Made by a program: the position numbers and the translations under genes
The notes under the pieces: model-generated
Database searches by the model: none
What the model was told of the DNA's origin: nothing
The model's input: the letters and a program-made list of their open reading frames with translations, nothing else
Shown: positions 1 through 8,909 of the stretch, piece by piece
How positions within the stretch are numbered: the first letter of the stretch is position 1
Layout: each line of letters starts with the position of its first letter
Origin: Nitrospira_E sp052156535
GTDB taxonomy: Bacteria; Nitrospirota; Nitrospiria; Nitrospirales; UBA8639
Assembly (NCBI RefSeq): GCF_052156535.1
Contig: NZ_JBQKUP010000032.1
Span: forward strand, 124,001 to 188,000
Reading direction: 5' to 3'
DNA length: 64,000 bases

Positions 1-252
1 ATCTATCACGGTGGACGAGGTATTGGCCTGTTTAGAAAGTAAGGCCAGGCTGAGTGATGTCAGCATAAACACAATAGCGGCTCCCACTGTGATCTTACTT
101 AGAAATGTACCGGGGCCTCGGCTTCCAAATACCGTTTGAGAAGACCCTCCAAATGAAGCACCGATCTCGGCGCCTTTTCCTGCCTGGAGCAAGATGGCGG
201 CAATCATGAGAAAACAGACAATGATATGAAGAATGACGGTCAGGGTATACAT
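1..252 (-). CDS. secG: SecG, preprotein translocase subunit (partial, C-terminus beyond window)
   Basis: The 84 codons visible begin MYTLTVILHIIVCFLMIAAI and continue with LLQAGKGAEIGASFGGSSQ, the hallmark cytoplasmic loop of SecG between its two membrane helices (residues about 2-22 and 52-70). SecG stabilises the SecYEG channel in the inner membrane. The frame is open to base 1, so the variable C-terminal tail is missing. It starts 31 bases beyond the stop of tpiA on the same strand, a tpiA-secG order that is common in bacteria, so it is probably the last gene of the gap-pgk-tpiA transcription unit. The ATG at 252 is the only sensible start. Confidence 0.93.
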   Translation of the reverse strand, partial: MYTLTVILHIIVCFLMIAAILLQAGKGAEIGASFGGSSQTVFGSRGPGTFLSKITVGAAIVFMLTSLSLALLSKQANTSSTVID

Positions 253-283
253 AATGTGTGCGTGTTCGTTGGAGTGTTTCTGG

Positions 284-1042
284 TTAATTGGAAGAAGCTA
301 ATTCGGCTATCTTAACAAAGGATTTGGAATTCAAACAAGCTTTTCCCACGAGAGCCCCATTAATTTGTGAAGATTGAAAGAGACTTTTGGCATTGTCCTG
401 GGTCACGCTGCCACCGTATATGATTCTGGTTTGATCAGGTTTGATGCCCCATTGCATGGCAAGAAAAGACCGGATGTGGCCGTGGACCTCGGCTGCCTGG
501 TCGACGGTAGCCGCCTGGCCGGTCCCAATGGCCCAGACAGGTTCGTAGGCGATGGTGATCCTCGCAAAATCTTTGGATTCGAGACCTTCAAGGCAGGTTT
601 GTAATTGCTGTTGAATGACGGCCTGCGTGTTATTGGATTGACGTTCCTCCAGACGTTCCCCGACACATAAAATCGGTAGGAGGTCATGGCGGAAGGCGGC
701 GTGGACTTTTTTGTTAATATCCTGGTCGGTTTCTCCAAAAATATGCCGTCGTTCTGAATGCCCAATAATGACATAATGACAGCCGACGTCCCGCAGCATG
801 GGTGGCGAAATTTCTCCGGTAAACGCGCCCTCGTCACTCGCGCAGGTATTTTGCGCAGCCAATTTGATAGAAGTCGAAGCCAGCAGGCGTGCAACTGCTG
901 TCAACGACACGAAGGGGGGAGCGATGGCCAATTCTACCGAAGCTTGCGGTTGATATATCCGGAGAATATCGGTCACAAGGGACTCGGCCTGGGAAACCGT
1001 CTTGTGCATTTTCCAATTGCCGACAATGAATCGACTGCGCAT
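284..1042 (-). CDS. tpiA: Triosephosphate isomerase
   Basis: Interconverts dihydroxyacetone phosphate and glyceraldehyde 3-phosphate in glycolysis/gluconeogenesis. The 252-residue length is the family norm. N9 and K11 lie in the opening VGNWKMHK motif, the catalytic His is H95 in IIGHSERR, the catalytic Glu is E167 in AYEPVWAIGTG, and the phosphate-binding loop GGSV is near the C-terminus, so all catalytic residues are present. The gene lies between pgk and secG on the minus strand; pgk ends 46 bases before this start, consistent with one operon. Confidence 0.98.
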   Translation of the reverse strand: MRSRFIVGNWKMHKTVSQAESLVTDILRIYQPQASVELAIAPPFVSLTAVARLLASTSIKLAAQNTCASDEGAFTGEISPPMLRDVGCHYVIIGHSERRHIFGETDQDINKKVHAAFRHDLLPILCVGERLEERQSNNTQAVIQQQLQTCLEGLESKDFARITIAYEPVWAIGTGQAATVDQAAEVHGHIRSFLAMQWGIKPDQTRIIYGGSVTQDNAKSLFQSSQINGALVGKACLNSKSFVKIAELASSN

Positions 1043-1088
1043 GAGGACCTCTTAACTTTTGGAATTCAAAAAAGGGGGGGCGTTGGGA

Positions 1089-2288
1089 TCAAAGACGATC
1101 GGGTAAGGCTGCAAGCCCCGGCATATGCTTGCCTTCCAGGAGTTGGAGTGCCGCACCACCACCGGTTGAAATGAAGGACATACTTTCCGATTCTCCAGCT
1201 CGATACACGGCGAGAGCCGTATCTCCTCCTCCCACAATTGTTTTCGCATAGGCATTGGCCACAGCATGGGCCATTGCATAGGTCCCGCGTGAAAATGCAT
1301 CACGTTCAAAGACTCCCATGGGGCCATTCCACAAAATGGTTTTGGCGTTTTGGACGGCTTCGCTAAACAGGCGGACCGACGCGGGTCCGATGTCCATGCC
1401 ATACCAGCCCGCGGGGATTTCCTGCACCGGGACAATTTTTGTTTCCGCTTCAGGGTCGAGACTGGCGGCGACAACACAATCGACGGGAAGATAAAATTTG
1501 ATTTTTTGAGCCATCGCCTGTTCGTGAATGCGTTTGGCAAAGTCCAGCATGTCTTTTTCGACGAGAGACTGGCCGATTTCCAATCCCATGGCCTTAATAA
1601 AGGTAAAGGCCATGCCTCCACCGATGATGACTTTATCGACCACCTTGCCAAGATTTTCAATGACCCCGATTTTTCCCGAAACTTTGGCCCCTCCCAAAAT
1701 GGCTACAAACGGACGAACAGGGTTCTCCACTGTGCCTTCCAGGGCTTCGACTTCCCGTTTCATGAGAAATCCTGCCGCAGATACCTTCACATATTTGGTG
1801 ACGCCGACAGTGGAGGCATGAGACCGGTGAGCGGTTCCAAATGCGTCATTGATGTACACCTCTGCCAATGAGGCCAATTGTGCCGAGAAATGGTCGTCGT
1901 TTTTCTCTTCTTCCGGATGAAAGCGCAAATTTTCTAAGACCACCACGTCGCCGGGTTTGGCTTTATTGACGACAGTTTCAACGGTCGGCCCAATGCAATC
2001 GCCGACAAATTCAACCGGTTTATTTAATAGTCTCTGGAGTCGCTTGGCCACGGGAGCCAGACTGAGGGCCTGGTTGATGGTTCCATCCGGGCGTCCCAGG
2101 TGGGAACAGAGAATGACGACAGCGTTTTCATCTACAGCACGGTTGATGGTGGGAAGGGCGGCCCGTATCCTTGAATCGTCCGTGATCTGGCAGGAGTCAT
2201 CGAGGGGAACGTTAAAATCCACGCGGATGAGTACGCGTTTGTTGCGAAGATCAACCTGATCAATGGTTTGTTTTTTTAAATGCTTCAT
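1089..2288 (-). CDS. pgk: Phosphoglycerate kinase
   Basis: Transfers phosphate between 1,3-bisphosphoglycerate and ADP. Family signatures appear in order: LIRVDFNVPLDD near residue 20, CSHLGRPDG near 60, GGAKVSGKIGVI near 200, LWNGPMGVFE near 320 and the nucleotide-binding VGGGDTA near 355. At 399 residues it is full length. It lies 72 bases downstream of gap and upstream of tpiA on the same strand, the classic gap-pgk-tpiA order. No unusual residues noticed. Confidence 0.98.
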   Translation of the reverse strand: MKHLKKQTIDQVDLRNKRVLIRVDFNVPLDDSCQITDDSRIRAALPTINRAVDENAVVILCSHLGRPDGTINQALSLAPVAKRLQRLLNKPVEFVGDCIGPTVETVVNKAKPGDVVVLENLRFHPEEEKNDDHFSAQLASLAEVYINDAFGTAHRSHASTVGVTKYVKVSAAGFLMKREVEALEGTVENPVRPFVAILGGAKVSGKIGVIENLGKVVDKVIIGGGMAFTFIKAMGLEIGQSLVEKDMLDFAKRIHEQAMAQKIKFYLPVDCVVAASLDPEAETKIVPVQEIPAGWYGMDIGPASVRLFSEAVQNAKTILWNGPMGVFERDAFSRGTYAMAHAVANAYAKTIVGGGDTALAVYRAGESESMSFISTGGGAALQLLEGKHMPGLAALPDRL

Positions 2289-2360
2289 GCCTTCCTTTCC
2301 CTTCCGATGCCGATGGTTCGCGGGGGAAAGCCGGATAATAACTCTGCGGTGATGCGATAT

Positions 2361-3365
2361 TTAACGGTGTTGAGCGAGAACATTGATCAGATCGTGCAAA
2401 CGGCACGAATATCCCCATTCATTGTCATACCAGGCAAATACCTTAACGAGCCGTTTATTAATGACGGAAGTGAGAGGTGCGTCCACGGTGGCTGAGTATG
2501 AACACCCATTAAGATCACTTGAAACGATGGGGGCTTCAGAGACCTGCAAATAACCCTTTAACGTGCCCTGGGCAGCTTGTTGAAAGGCCGCGTTCACCGT
2601 TGCGGCATCACAATCGCGTTCGACTTCAACTGAAAGGTCAATGAGCGATACATTGGGGGTTGGCACTCGAATGGCCATGCCATCGATTTTCCCTTTCAAT
2701 TCCGGGATGACCAGGTACAACGCTTTGGCCGCTCCGGTTGATGTAGGAATCATGGATAAGGCGGCCGCCCGTGCCCGTCGTAAATCCTTATGAGGCAAAT
2801 CAAGCAGTTGTTGATCGTTGGTATACGAATGAATGGTGGTCATAAATCCGTGCTTGATGCCGAATTCCTGTAAAAGGACTTTCGACACAGGAGCAAGACA
2901 ATTGGTTGTACAGGAGGCGTTGGATATGATGGTGTGTTGTTGAGGATTGTAGTCGGAGTCATTCACGCCTAACACGATCGTGATATCCGGATCTTTGGCG
3001 GGTGCTGAAATAAGGACCCGTTTGGCTCCGGCTGAAATGTGTTGTCCCGCGCCTTTTCGGTCGGTAAAACGACCAGTGGATTCAATGACGAAATCGATCT
3101 GGTGTTCTTTCCACGGCAGGGCCTGAGGGTCTTTAATGGCCAGGATCTGAATCTGTTTCCCATTGACTGTCAGAAAGTCTGGTCCGTGTTGAATCTCGGC
3201 TTGAAATTTTCTATGAATCGAGTCATAGGTTAAGAGATGGGCCAGAGTTTTTGAGTCAGTCAAATCATTGATGGCCACAATCTCGATGGCAGGATCATTG
3301 AAACTGGTCCTAAAAAAATTTCTTCCGATGCGACCAAACCCATTAATGGCAACGCGGATACTCAT
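2361..3365 (-). CDS. gap: Glyceraldehyde-3-phosphate dehydrogenase, type I
   Basis: NAD-dependent oxidative phosphorylation of glyceraldehyde 3-phosphate. The 334-residue protein has the Rossmann start VAINGFGRIGRN, the active-site SNASCTTNC with nucleophile C152 and catalytic H179 in TTIHSYTND. NAIND near residue 33 has the acidic residue expected for NAD rather than NADP preference; this is an inference from position. It is the first gene of the minus-strand gap-pgk-tpiA-secG run and has a promoter candidate about 50 bases upstream. Confidence 0.98.
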   Translation of the reverse strand: MSIRVAINGFGRIGRNFFRTSFNDPAIEIVAINDLTDSKTLAHLLTYDSIHRKFQAEIQHGPDFLTVNGKQIQILAIKDPQALPWKEHQIDFVIESTGRFTDRKGAGQHISAGAKRVLISAPAKDPDITIVLGVNDSDYNPQQHTIISNASCTTNCLAPVSKVLLQEFGIKHGFMTTIHSYTNDQQLLDLPHKDLRRARAAALSMIPTSTGAAKALYLVIPELKGKIDGMAIRVPTPNVSLIDLSVEVERDCDAATVNAAFQQAAQGTLKGYLQVSEAPIVSSDLNGCSYSATVDAPLTSVINKRLVKVFAWYDNEWGYSCRLHDLINVLAQHR

Positions 3366-3417
3366 AATTTGATATACCTAACTAAATGAAAATAAGGGAA
3401 TCTTTTATAGGTATATG

Positions 3418-3446
3418 ATCGTAATTTCACAATAGCATGAAGTCAA
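3418..3446 (-). promoter_or_regulatory. Candidate sigma70-type promoter for gap-pgk-tpiA-secG
   Basis: On the minus strand TTGACT (3446-3441) is followed after exactly 17 bases by TACGAT (3423-3418). The -35 matches the consensus in 5 of 6 positions and the -10 in 4 of 6. This would start transcription about 45 bases before the gap ATG. The rest of the 305-base gap between gap and trpS (3366-3670) shows no other feature I can support. Confidence 0.45.
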
Positions 3447-3670
3447 GAAAATATCGCAAGTCTGGCTCAAGAAAGTTCCTCCTTTGCCTGGGTTGTGAGA
3501 GCAATGAGCCTTTGTAAAGTCACGCTATTCCCCACGCTATTCCCGTGAACATGGTTTCTGTTTGTGCACTTTGGACTGAGGAACGTGAGGTTTTGCGCCA
3601 TATCGGTCGCTCTGGTAGGAGAAGAATTCTTCTTCAGAAGGTGACTCGAGGATTGTGCGATTTGAGGTTG

Positions 3671-4654
3671 CTAGAGAATTTTCATCGCGGTTTTCACTTC
3701 CTGCATCGTCTCCTGTGCTACGTGAGAGGCGCGTTTTCGTCCTTCTTCTACCATTTCCTGGGTCTGATCAGGATGTTGAAGGATTGTGGCCCGTTTGTCC
3801 CACATAGTTCGGTAGCGTTCCACCATGGCGTCGGCAACCTGCCGCTTGCAATCGATGCATCCAATGGCAGCGGTGCGGCAATCCTGGTCAACTTGTTTGA
3901 CGACGTCGGATGATGAATAAATTTTGTGAAAGTCGAATACCGGGCAGACATCAGGATTGCCCTTGTCGGTCCGGCGAACGCGTGCCGGATCCGTCACCAT
4001 GGTTTTAAGCTTTTGTCGAACGACCGGCTCGGTATCGGATAGATTGATCGTATTACCGTAACTTTTGCTCATTTTTCGTCCGTCGGTACCCATGACTTTG
4101 GGAAACTGTGTGAGATGTGCCTTGGGCTCAGGAAACACGGGCGAATAGAGATTGTTGAACCGGCGGCCTATTTCCCGCGTGAGTTCCAAATGGGGAAGCT
4201 GATCCTTGCCGACCGGGACAATATCGGGTTTGTATAACAGAATGTCTGCCGCCTGGAGTACCGGATAGCCCAAAAATCCATAGGTTGAAAGATCTTTTTC
4301 TTTGATCTCCTCCTGCTTTTCCTTATACGTAGGATTTCGTTCCAACCAGGGAATTGGCACAATCATAGAGAACAGCAAATGGAGAATGGCGTGTTCGGGA
4401 ATGCTGGATTGGACAAATACCGTAGCCCGTTCCGGATCAATGCCGGCAGACAGCCAATCAATCAGCAATTCCTGAGTAAATTCTTTAATCCGGCCGGTGT
4501 CGGCATAATTTGTCGACATGGCATGCCAGTCGGCCACAAAAAAATAACATTCGTATTGAGCTTGTAGGGATTTCCAATTTTCCAGGGCCCCAAGAAGATT
4601 GCCTAAATGCATGAGTCCGCTCGGTTGCATGCCGCTGAGTACTCGTGTGGTCAT
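3671..4654 (-). CDS. trpS: Tryptophanyl-tRNA synthetase
   Basis: Class I aminoacyl-tRNA synthetase that charges tRNA-Trp. Residues 6-22 read SGMQPSGLMHLGNLLGA, the TrpRS form of the HIGH motif, and the KMSKS signature is intact in DGRKMSKSYGN near residue 195. The 327-residue length is standard for bacterial TrpRS. The upstream site-2-protease gene ends 20 bases before this start on the same strand, so the two are probably cotranscribed. Confidence 0.97.
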   Translation of the reverse strand: MTTRVLSGMQPSGLMHLGNLLGALENWKSLQAQYECYFFVADWHAMSTNYADTGRIKEFTQELLIDWLSAGIDPERATVFVQSSIPEHAILHLLFSMIVPIPWLERNPTYKEKQEEIKEKDLSTYGFLGYPVLQAADILLYKPDIVPVGKDQLPHLELTREIGRRFNNLYSPVFPEPKAHLTQFPKVMGTDGRKMSKSYGNTINLSDTEPVVRQKLKTMVTDPARVRRTDKGNPDVCPVFDFHKIYSSSDVVKQVDQDCRTAAIGCIDCKRQVADAMVERYRTMWDKRATILQHPDQTQEMVEEGRKRASHVAQETMQEVKTAMKIL

Positions 4655-4674
4655 AGTCAGTATTCCGGTTCTCG

Positions 4675-5397
4675 TTAAGTTATGAAAGCAGGTAAAAAGA
4701 GGTGTTGAAATACCTGAAACACCATTCCGATAAAGCTGCTGATTATGGGGATATACGAATTCAGCATCAAGAGTCCTAAAATTAGAAACATCCCATAGGG
4801 TTCTACCCGGTTTAAGACTTCCGCGGATCTGACCGGGAGGAGACTACGGAGAACCCGGCTCCCATCCAAAGGAGGAACCGGTAGAAGATTGAACGAAAAT
4901 AACACGATATTAATGATCATGGAAGATAAGGCCATGGCCGTGAGGGGAACCAGGATCATGCCGAGAAGATCGCGGCGAGGTTCAACACCAGGCTGAGGAG
5001 GCCAGTTGGCTTGGAGGGTGGGGTCAAGATAAAGAAATAGGGCGAGCAGCAGGCTGCTGACAATGGCTAAAAACAAATTCATGAGTGGTCCGGCTATGGC
5101 CACAAATGCCATATCACGTCTGGGATTATGGAGTTGATCAGGATTGACGGGAACGGGTTTGGCCCACCCGAAAACAAACCCACCCGGTATCAGGGATAAC
5201 ATCAGCGGGACAATAATACTTCCATACAGGTCAATGTGTGGAAGAGGGTTGACGGTGAGTCGTCCCAGGTTTTTGGCCGTCTGGTCTCCAAAGAAATTTG
5301 CGACCCACCCGTGGGCGCATTCATGTAACACGACCGCGGCCATGAGTGGAACCAGCATGAAAGAGAGGTTATAGAGAATAGAGGAAAGGGAATCCAT
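4675..5397 (-). CDS. Site-2 protease family (M50) membrane metalloprotease
   Basis: Polytopic protein of 240 residues. The zinc site is HECAH at about residues 25-29 (HExxH), in the first membrane helix VPLMAAVVLHECAHGW. A distal NLLPVPPLDGSRVL segment near 165-180 supplies the third ligand, the typical S2P LDG/DG motif. The layout matches the short YwhC/YdiL-like S2P group without a PDZ domain. Such proteases cleave membrane-embedded substrates, but the substrate cannot be told from sequence. The gene sits between a periplasmic-binding/TPR protein gene and trpS, with 5 and 20 base gaps. Confidence 0.9.
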   Translation of the reverse strand: MDSLSSILYNLSFMLVPLMAAVVLHECAHGWVANFFGDQTAKNLGRLTVNPLPHIDLYGSIIVPLMLSLIPGGFVFGWAKPVPVNPDQLHNPRRDMAFVAIAGPLMNLFLAIVSSLLLALFLYLDPTLQANWPPQPGVEPRRDLLGMILVPLTAMALSSMIINIVLFSFNLLPVPPLDGSRVLRSLLPVRSAEVLNRVEPYGMFLILGLLMLNSYIPIISSFIGMVFQVFQHLFLPAFIT

Positions 5398-5402
5398 GTG
5401 GC

Positions 5403-7547
5403 TTAGTTAAGTTGGGTGAAGGTCTTGTCTTTGACCTGGAGGAGGTAGAGCCTTCGGTTCAGTATGCCGGCGGAACTAAAAGAGGCAAATCCGCTTAACG
5501 CCGGCAAGTCAGAGCGTCGCACAAGTTGGTCCCAGACCCCTTGTCCGGATTGAGCACCCTGGCGAATGGTTTCCATCACCATGGTTGCCGCATCATAGGC
5601 CTGGAAGGCGAAGAGGGATGGTTCCTTTTGAAACTGACTGCGATACCGCTGAACAAACATCTGAATATTAGGATCAGGGCTGTTGGGGAAAAATCCATCG
5701 ACAAAAATATGACCGTCCAGATCGTGTTTGGCCCACCGAAATAACTCAGAGTTATGCCAGCTATTGCCGCCTAAAATCGGCACATTCATATCATAAAATG
5801 CCAGTTGAGCCGCAATAAGGGCCAAGTGTACTGGCTGTCCCGGGACAAACACGGCGTCAAACCCGGGTGTATAGACCAAGCGATCTTCTCCGGTTCGGGT
5901 TTTTTCATTTTGGGTGGTACCGTATTTAGCCAGATCTTTTTCCTTCAAGTGGCGTAATTGTTCACCAATATCGGTCTGGTCATCAGCATAGCCTTCTGAG
6001 GCGATAATTTCCCCGCCGGAGTGCAACACTTCCTTCGCGAACATATCAGCCATTTCTCGTCCATAGGCAGTTTGGGGATAAATAATGCCAAAACGGTGGT
6101 ATCCCAGTTTTAGGATGGCATATTCCACCAGTCGTTTGGCCTGGACGGATGAGGTCATGGCGGTACTAAACCAAAATGATCCAAACTGCCGAACATTTAA
6201 GAGCGTGGATGAAGGGGTGATAAACGGCGTGACATAGTCATCAGGGAGTCGGCCGAGTCCCTGTATCTCACGGGACAATAAGGGCCCAACGACCGCAAGG
6301 GGACGAAATTCATCAAGCATTTGTTGTATCTCGACGCGTAACGGGGCGGTGAGGGTTGTGGTATCTTTTACGACCAGCCCAACTGAGGCCAGTTCCCATT
6401 GTTCCTTGGCGATTTCGAGAGCGAGTCGAATGCCGTTTAACGAATCCGTGCCATAGGTTTTCATGGGACCGGAGAAAGGCAGGGCGGCTGCCAAAATATG
6501 CGAATGATATTTAATCTTGCTGATAAATGATTGCAGGAGGGCCATTGCCGTTTGAGCATAGGGATGGGTGGGAAAGCGTTTGAGGAATCCCCGGATATCC
6601 CGTTCGGCGAGGACCTCATCCCCGTTGGCGGTATGCAGTTCAATCAGCCGGATGGTTGCGATGTCACCCGGATACCGGGAGGAATAACTCTCAACCAGTT
6701 CCTGGAGCGCGGGTTCGTCCAACTGCTGTAAAATCAGAGTTTGAGTGAGACTTTCTAACTCGAGCCGTTCGGTCTGATCGGCCAGACTCATTTCATTTAA
6801 CAGGGCTTTTACCGCGCCTAGCGGGTTGTGATTGTTTAACTCGGTTTGACGAATCAATTGGAATATGGACCGGCGCAGGTCCATATCCGTGGCATAATCC
6901 AATGCCTGATACAATTGATCCAGGGCAGGCTCATAGTTCTGTAGCTCGATATAGAGTTCGGCCATTAAGACCCGAGCCGGGTTTGTGGAATGCGAAAAGG
7001 GAAATTCTTCCAGGAGTTGCTTTAAAACCGTAAGGGCATCCGTCGGCTGGTGATCATGTTTCAGTGCGGTTGCTTGCAAGAGATAGGCTTCTTCCAGGAT
7101 CTCTGGAGGAGGGAATGAATCAATCAGCTTCTCGAGAGTCGTAATGGCGGCTGCAGGATTATCGGCTTCCAGCTCCAATCTTGCCTGATCCAGAAGAGGA
7201 GAAGTTGAAGATTGTTGAGCAAATGCGAGGTTGATGTCTCCGCCCAAGAAGGGCCACCATCCCTGGTCCACCAGCAATCCCGAGTTTCCCAGGATGAGAC
7301 ACAATAGGGTTCGCAGCAACAGATATTTAAGTCTGACAGTCGTCAAAGGGAATGTACCTAAACGCCTTGGAAATGGAAGGGATTGTTCGTATGGAAACAG
7401 GCCAACACCCGAAAGCTTGGGTAGATAATTCACAAGCAGAATACGGTGACGACAATGCTTTTCTTGTTTAGTATACCAGGAAGTCCGCTTACCAAAATAG
7501 AAGAATGCAAGAAAATATCTGGATAGGATTATGGCCGGTGGGGGCAT
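5403..7547 (-). CDS. TPR plus type-1 periplasmic-binding domain protein (LpoA/LivK-like)
   Basis: The 714-codon frame has a helical TPR-like region (about residues 110-340, with repeated A..LY.EL.NYE.AL patterns). A type-1 periplasmic-binding fold follows (about 345-714), starting at ILAAALPFSGPMKTYGTDSL and containing GIIYPQTAYGREMADMF. This two-part design is shared by the peptidoglycan-synthase activator LpoA and by branched-chain amino-acid binding proteins. A hydrophobic segment around residues 74-90 followed by AFAQ at about 110 looks like an export signal, so the true start is probably internal (GTG at residue 39 or TTG at residue 68); no convincing RBS decides it. Role in wall synthesis is inference. 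Confidence 0.75.
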   Translation of the reverse strand: MPPPAIILSRYFLAFFYFGKRTSWYTKQEKHCRHRILLVNYLPKLSGVGLFPYEQSLPFPRRLGTFPLTTVRLKYLLLRTLLCLILGNSGLLVDQGWWPFLGGDINLAFAQQSSTSPLLDQARLELEADNPAAAITTLEKLIDSFPPPEILEEAYLLQATALKHDHQPTDALTVLKQLLEEFPFSHSTNPARVLMAELYIELQNYEPALDQLYQALDYATDMDLRRSIFQLIRQTELNNHNPLGAVKALLNEMSLADQTERLELESLTQTLILQQLDEPALQELVESYSSRYPGDIATIRLIELHTANGDEVLAERDIRGFLKRFPTHPYAQTAMALLQSFISKIKYHSHILAAALPFSGPMKTYGTDSLNGIRLALEIAKEQWELASVGLVVKDTTTLTAPLRVEIQQMLDEFRPLAVVGPLLSREIQGLGRLPDDYVTPFITPSSTLLNVRQFGSFWFSTAMTSSVQAKRLVEYAILKLGYHRFGIIYPQTAYGREMADMFAKEVLHSGGEIIASEGYADDQTDIGEQLRHLKEKDLAKYGTTQNEKTRTGEDRLVYTPGFDAVFVPGQPVHLALIAAQLAFYDMNVPILGGNSWHNSELFRWAKHDLDGHIFVDGFFPNSPDPNIQMFVQRYRSQFQKEPSLFAFQAYDAATMVMETIRQGAQSGQGVWDQLVRRSDLPALSGFASFSSAGILNRRLYLLQVKDKTFTQLN

Positions 7548-7599
7548 GAAAAGGTTTGTGGTTCTTCAATCATGAAGATGAGGATGGCATAAAGAGCCG

Positions 7600-8529
7600 A
7601 TGCAGGAATGTATTGATCGTTATCTCACCATGTTGCAAGTCGAGCAGGGCTATGCGGCGAATACCATTGAGAGCTATCGCCGGGACCTCAGGAAACTCGA
7701 AATCTTTTTTCGAACACACGACATTGCCGATCCCACCTATCTTTCCAGGCCACTGTGGTTTCAATTCTTAAACAGTTTGAAAGCCGAAGGGCTGTCCTCC
7801 TCTTCAATTGCCAGGTGCCTGGCTTCTATAAGGGGTTTCTATAAATCGTTTGAGAGGGGAAAGGATGATCGGACATTTGAGGGTATATTGAAAGGGACGC
7901 CGAAACAATGGAGTCAATTGCCAAAGTTGTTATCCGAAGCCGAAGTGACCAGATTGCTCAACTTGTCCCTGATGGATACCAGGGAAGATCTACGTGATGC
8001 CGCCATGGTGGAACTGCTCTATGCCACCGGTCTTCGGGTATCGGAACTCATCAATTTGGAAATGGCGCATCTCAATCTGGATGTGGGGTTTTTGCAAGCG
8101 ACTGGCAAGCGGGACAAACAACGAATTGTTCCGATCGGAGACAAGGCACGCCAGTTGGTCTCGGAGTATCTGCAGTCTTCCCGTCCGGCCTTTGTCAAAA
8201 AGCGAACGTCTTCCGCGTTATTTCTTACCCGGCTGGGTCGGGCCATGAGCCGGCAATGTTTTTGGAAAATTCTCAAGGATCGTACGGCTCGTGCAGGCAT
8301 CACCAAGCCTATTTCACCTCATATGCTTCGCCATTCCTTTGCCACGCATTTATTGGATCATGGGGCCGATCTTCGTTCGGTCCAAATGATGCTCGGCCAT
8401 GCCAGCATTGCCACGACACAAATCTATACTCATGTGGAGCAAGCCCGCCTCAAAAAGGTTCATGACCAATATTTTCCCCGTAAACAACGGACGAGGGTCT
8501 TTGGAGCCCCCCAGGATCCTGAGTCTTGA
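7600..8529 (+). CDS. xerD: Site-specific tyrosine recombinase XerD-like
   Basis: Tyrosine recombinase of 309 residues. The N-terminal SAM-like core-binding domain spans about 1-90. The catalytic domain has the full set of residues: R146 in TGLRVSEL, K170 in TGKRDK, H241 and R244 in HMLRHSFATH, H267 in MLGHASI and nucleophile Y276 in TQIYTHVE. Length and sequence fit XerC/XerD chromosome-dimer resolvases rather than a phage integrase, and no phage genes adjoin. XerC versus XerD cannot be separated safely by eye. It is transcribed divergently from the LpoA-like gene. Confidence 0.9.
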   Translation: MQECIDRYLTMLQVEQGYAANTIESYRRDLRKLEIFFRTHDIADPTYLSRPLWFQFLNSLKAEGLSSSSIARCLASIRGFYKSFERGKDDRTFEGILKGTPKQWSQLPKLLSEAEVTRLLNLSLMDTREDLRDAAMVELLYATGLRVSELINLEMAHLNLDVGFLQATGKRDKQRIVPIGDKARQLVSEYLQSSRPAFVKKRTSSALFLTRLGRAMSRQCFWKILKDRTARAGITKPISPHMLRHSFATHLLDHGADLRSVQMMLGHASIATTQIYTHVEQARLKKVHDQYFPRKQRTRVFGAPQDPES

Positions 8530-8570
8530 GCGGATATTTGCCCGGGTGCCACCCTGCGGTAATGGCCCGA

Positions 8571-8589
8571 TTCCAATTTGCAATTGGAA
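8571..8589. repeat. Perfect 8-3-8 palindrome between xerD and the zinc-ribbon gene
   Basis: TTCCAATT (8571-8578), spacer TGC, AATTGGAA (8582-8589). It lies 41 bases after the xerD stop and about 60 bases before the next start. No U-run follows on either strand, so it is not a standard terminator; it could be an operator or chance in a short gap. Confidence 0.4.
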
Positions 8590-8649
8590 AAAGGCCTATG
8601 GCAGGCTAGCACCGAACTTTTATTTTAAAAATTTTTGGAGGGGTTGGTT

Positions 8650-8835
8650 ATGAAGTATAGAAAGCAGGTGCATTATGTGAAGGGGGTGTTTGCGTGCCCA
8701 AAATGTCATCAACATTTTGTGCAAGAGAAGTGGTTGGAGGAATTCCGGGTACGATGTCATAAGTGTGATTATCGAGGGGCCTTGACCCATGTATCGGTGG
8801 AAGAGCAAATAGACGAAGAAATTGAACGACGGTAG
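8650..8835 (+). CDS. Small zinc-ribbon protein
   Basis: A 61-residue protein starting at the ATG at 8650, chosen because GGAGGGG lies 8-9 bases upstream; an earlier in-frame start at 8635 would overlap that RBS. It contains two knuckles, CPKC near residue 17 and CHKC near residue 37, in the spacing of a single four-cysteine zinc ribbon, and ends in an acidic tail. It is likely a cytoplasmic zinc-binding protein of unknown role. The family was not recognised more precisely. Confidence 0.7.
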   Translation: MKYRKQVHYVKGVFACPKCHQHFVQEKWLEEFRVRCHKCDYRGALTHVSVEEQIDEEIERR

Positions 8836-8909
8836 CGGGGTTTGATGCTCTTAAGGATTGGTCTGTCAGGTCCGGACATTTGATTTCTCTCTTCCAGTTT
8901 GATTCTCCT

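Noticed and set aside
3545..3913. 122-codon plus-strand frame upstream of and over the trpS end
   Set aside because: Lies largely antisense to trpS; no RBS or recognisable protein features.
7600..8529. Tyrosine recombinase as part of a prophage or integron
   Set aside because: No attachment repeats, attC-like arrays or phage genes adjoin. Length and motifs fit chromosomal XerC/XerD.
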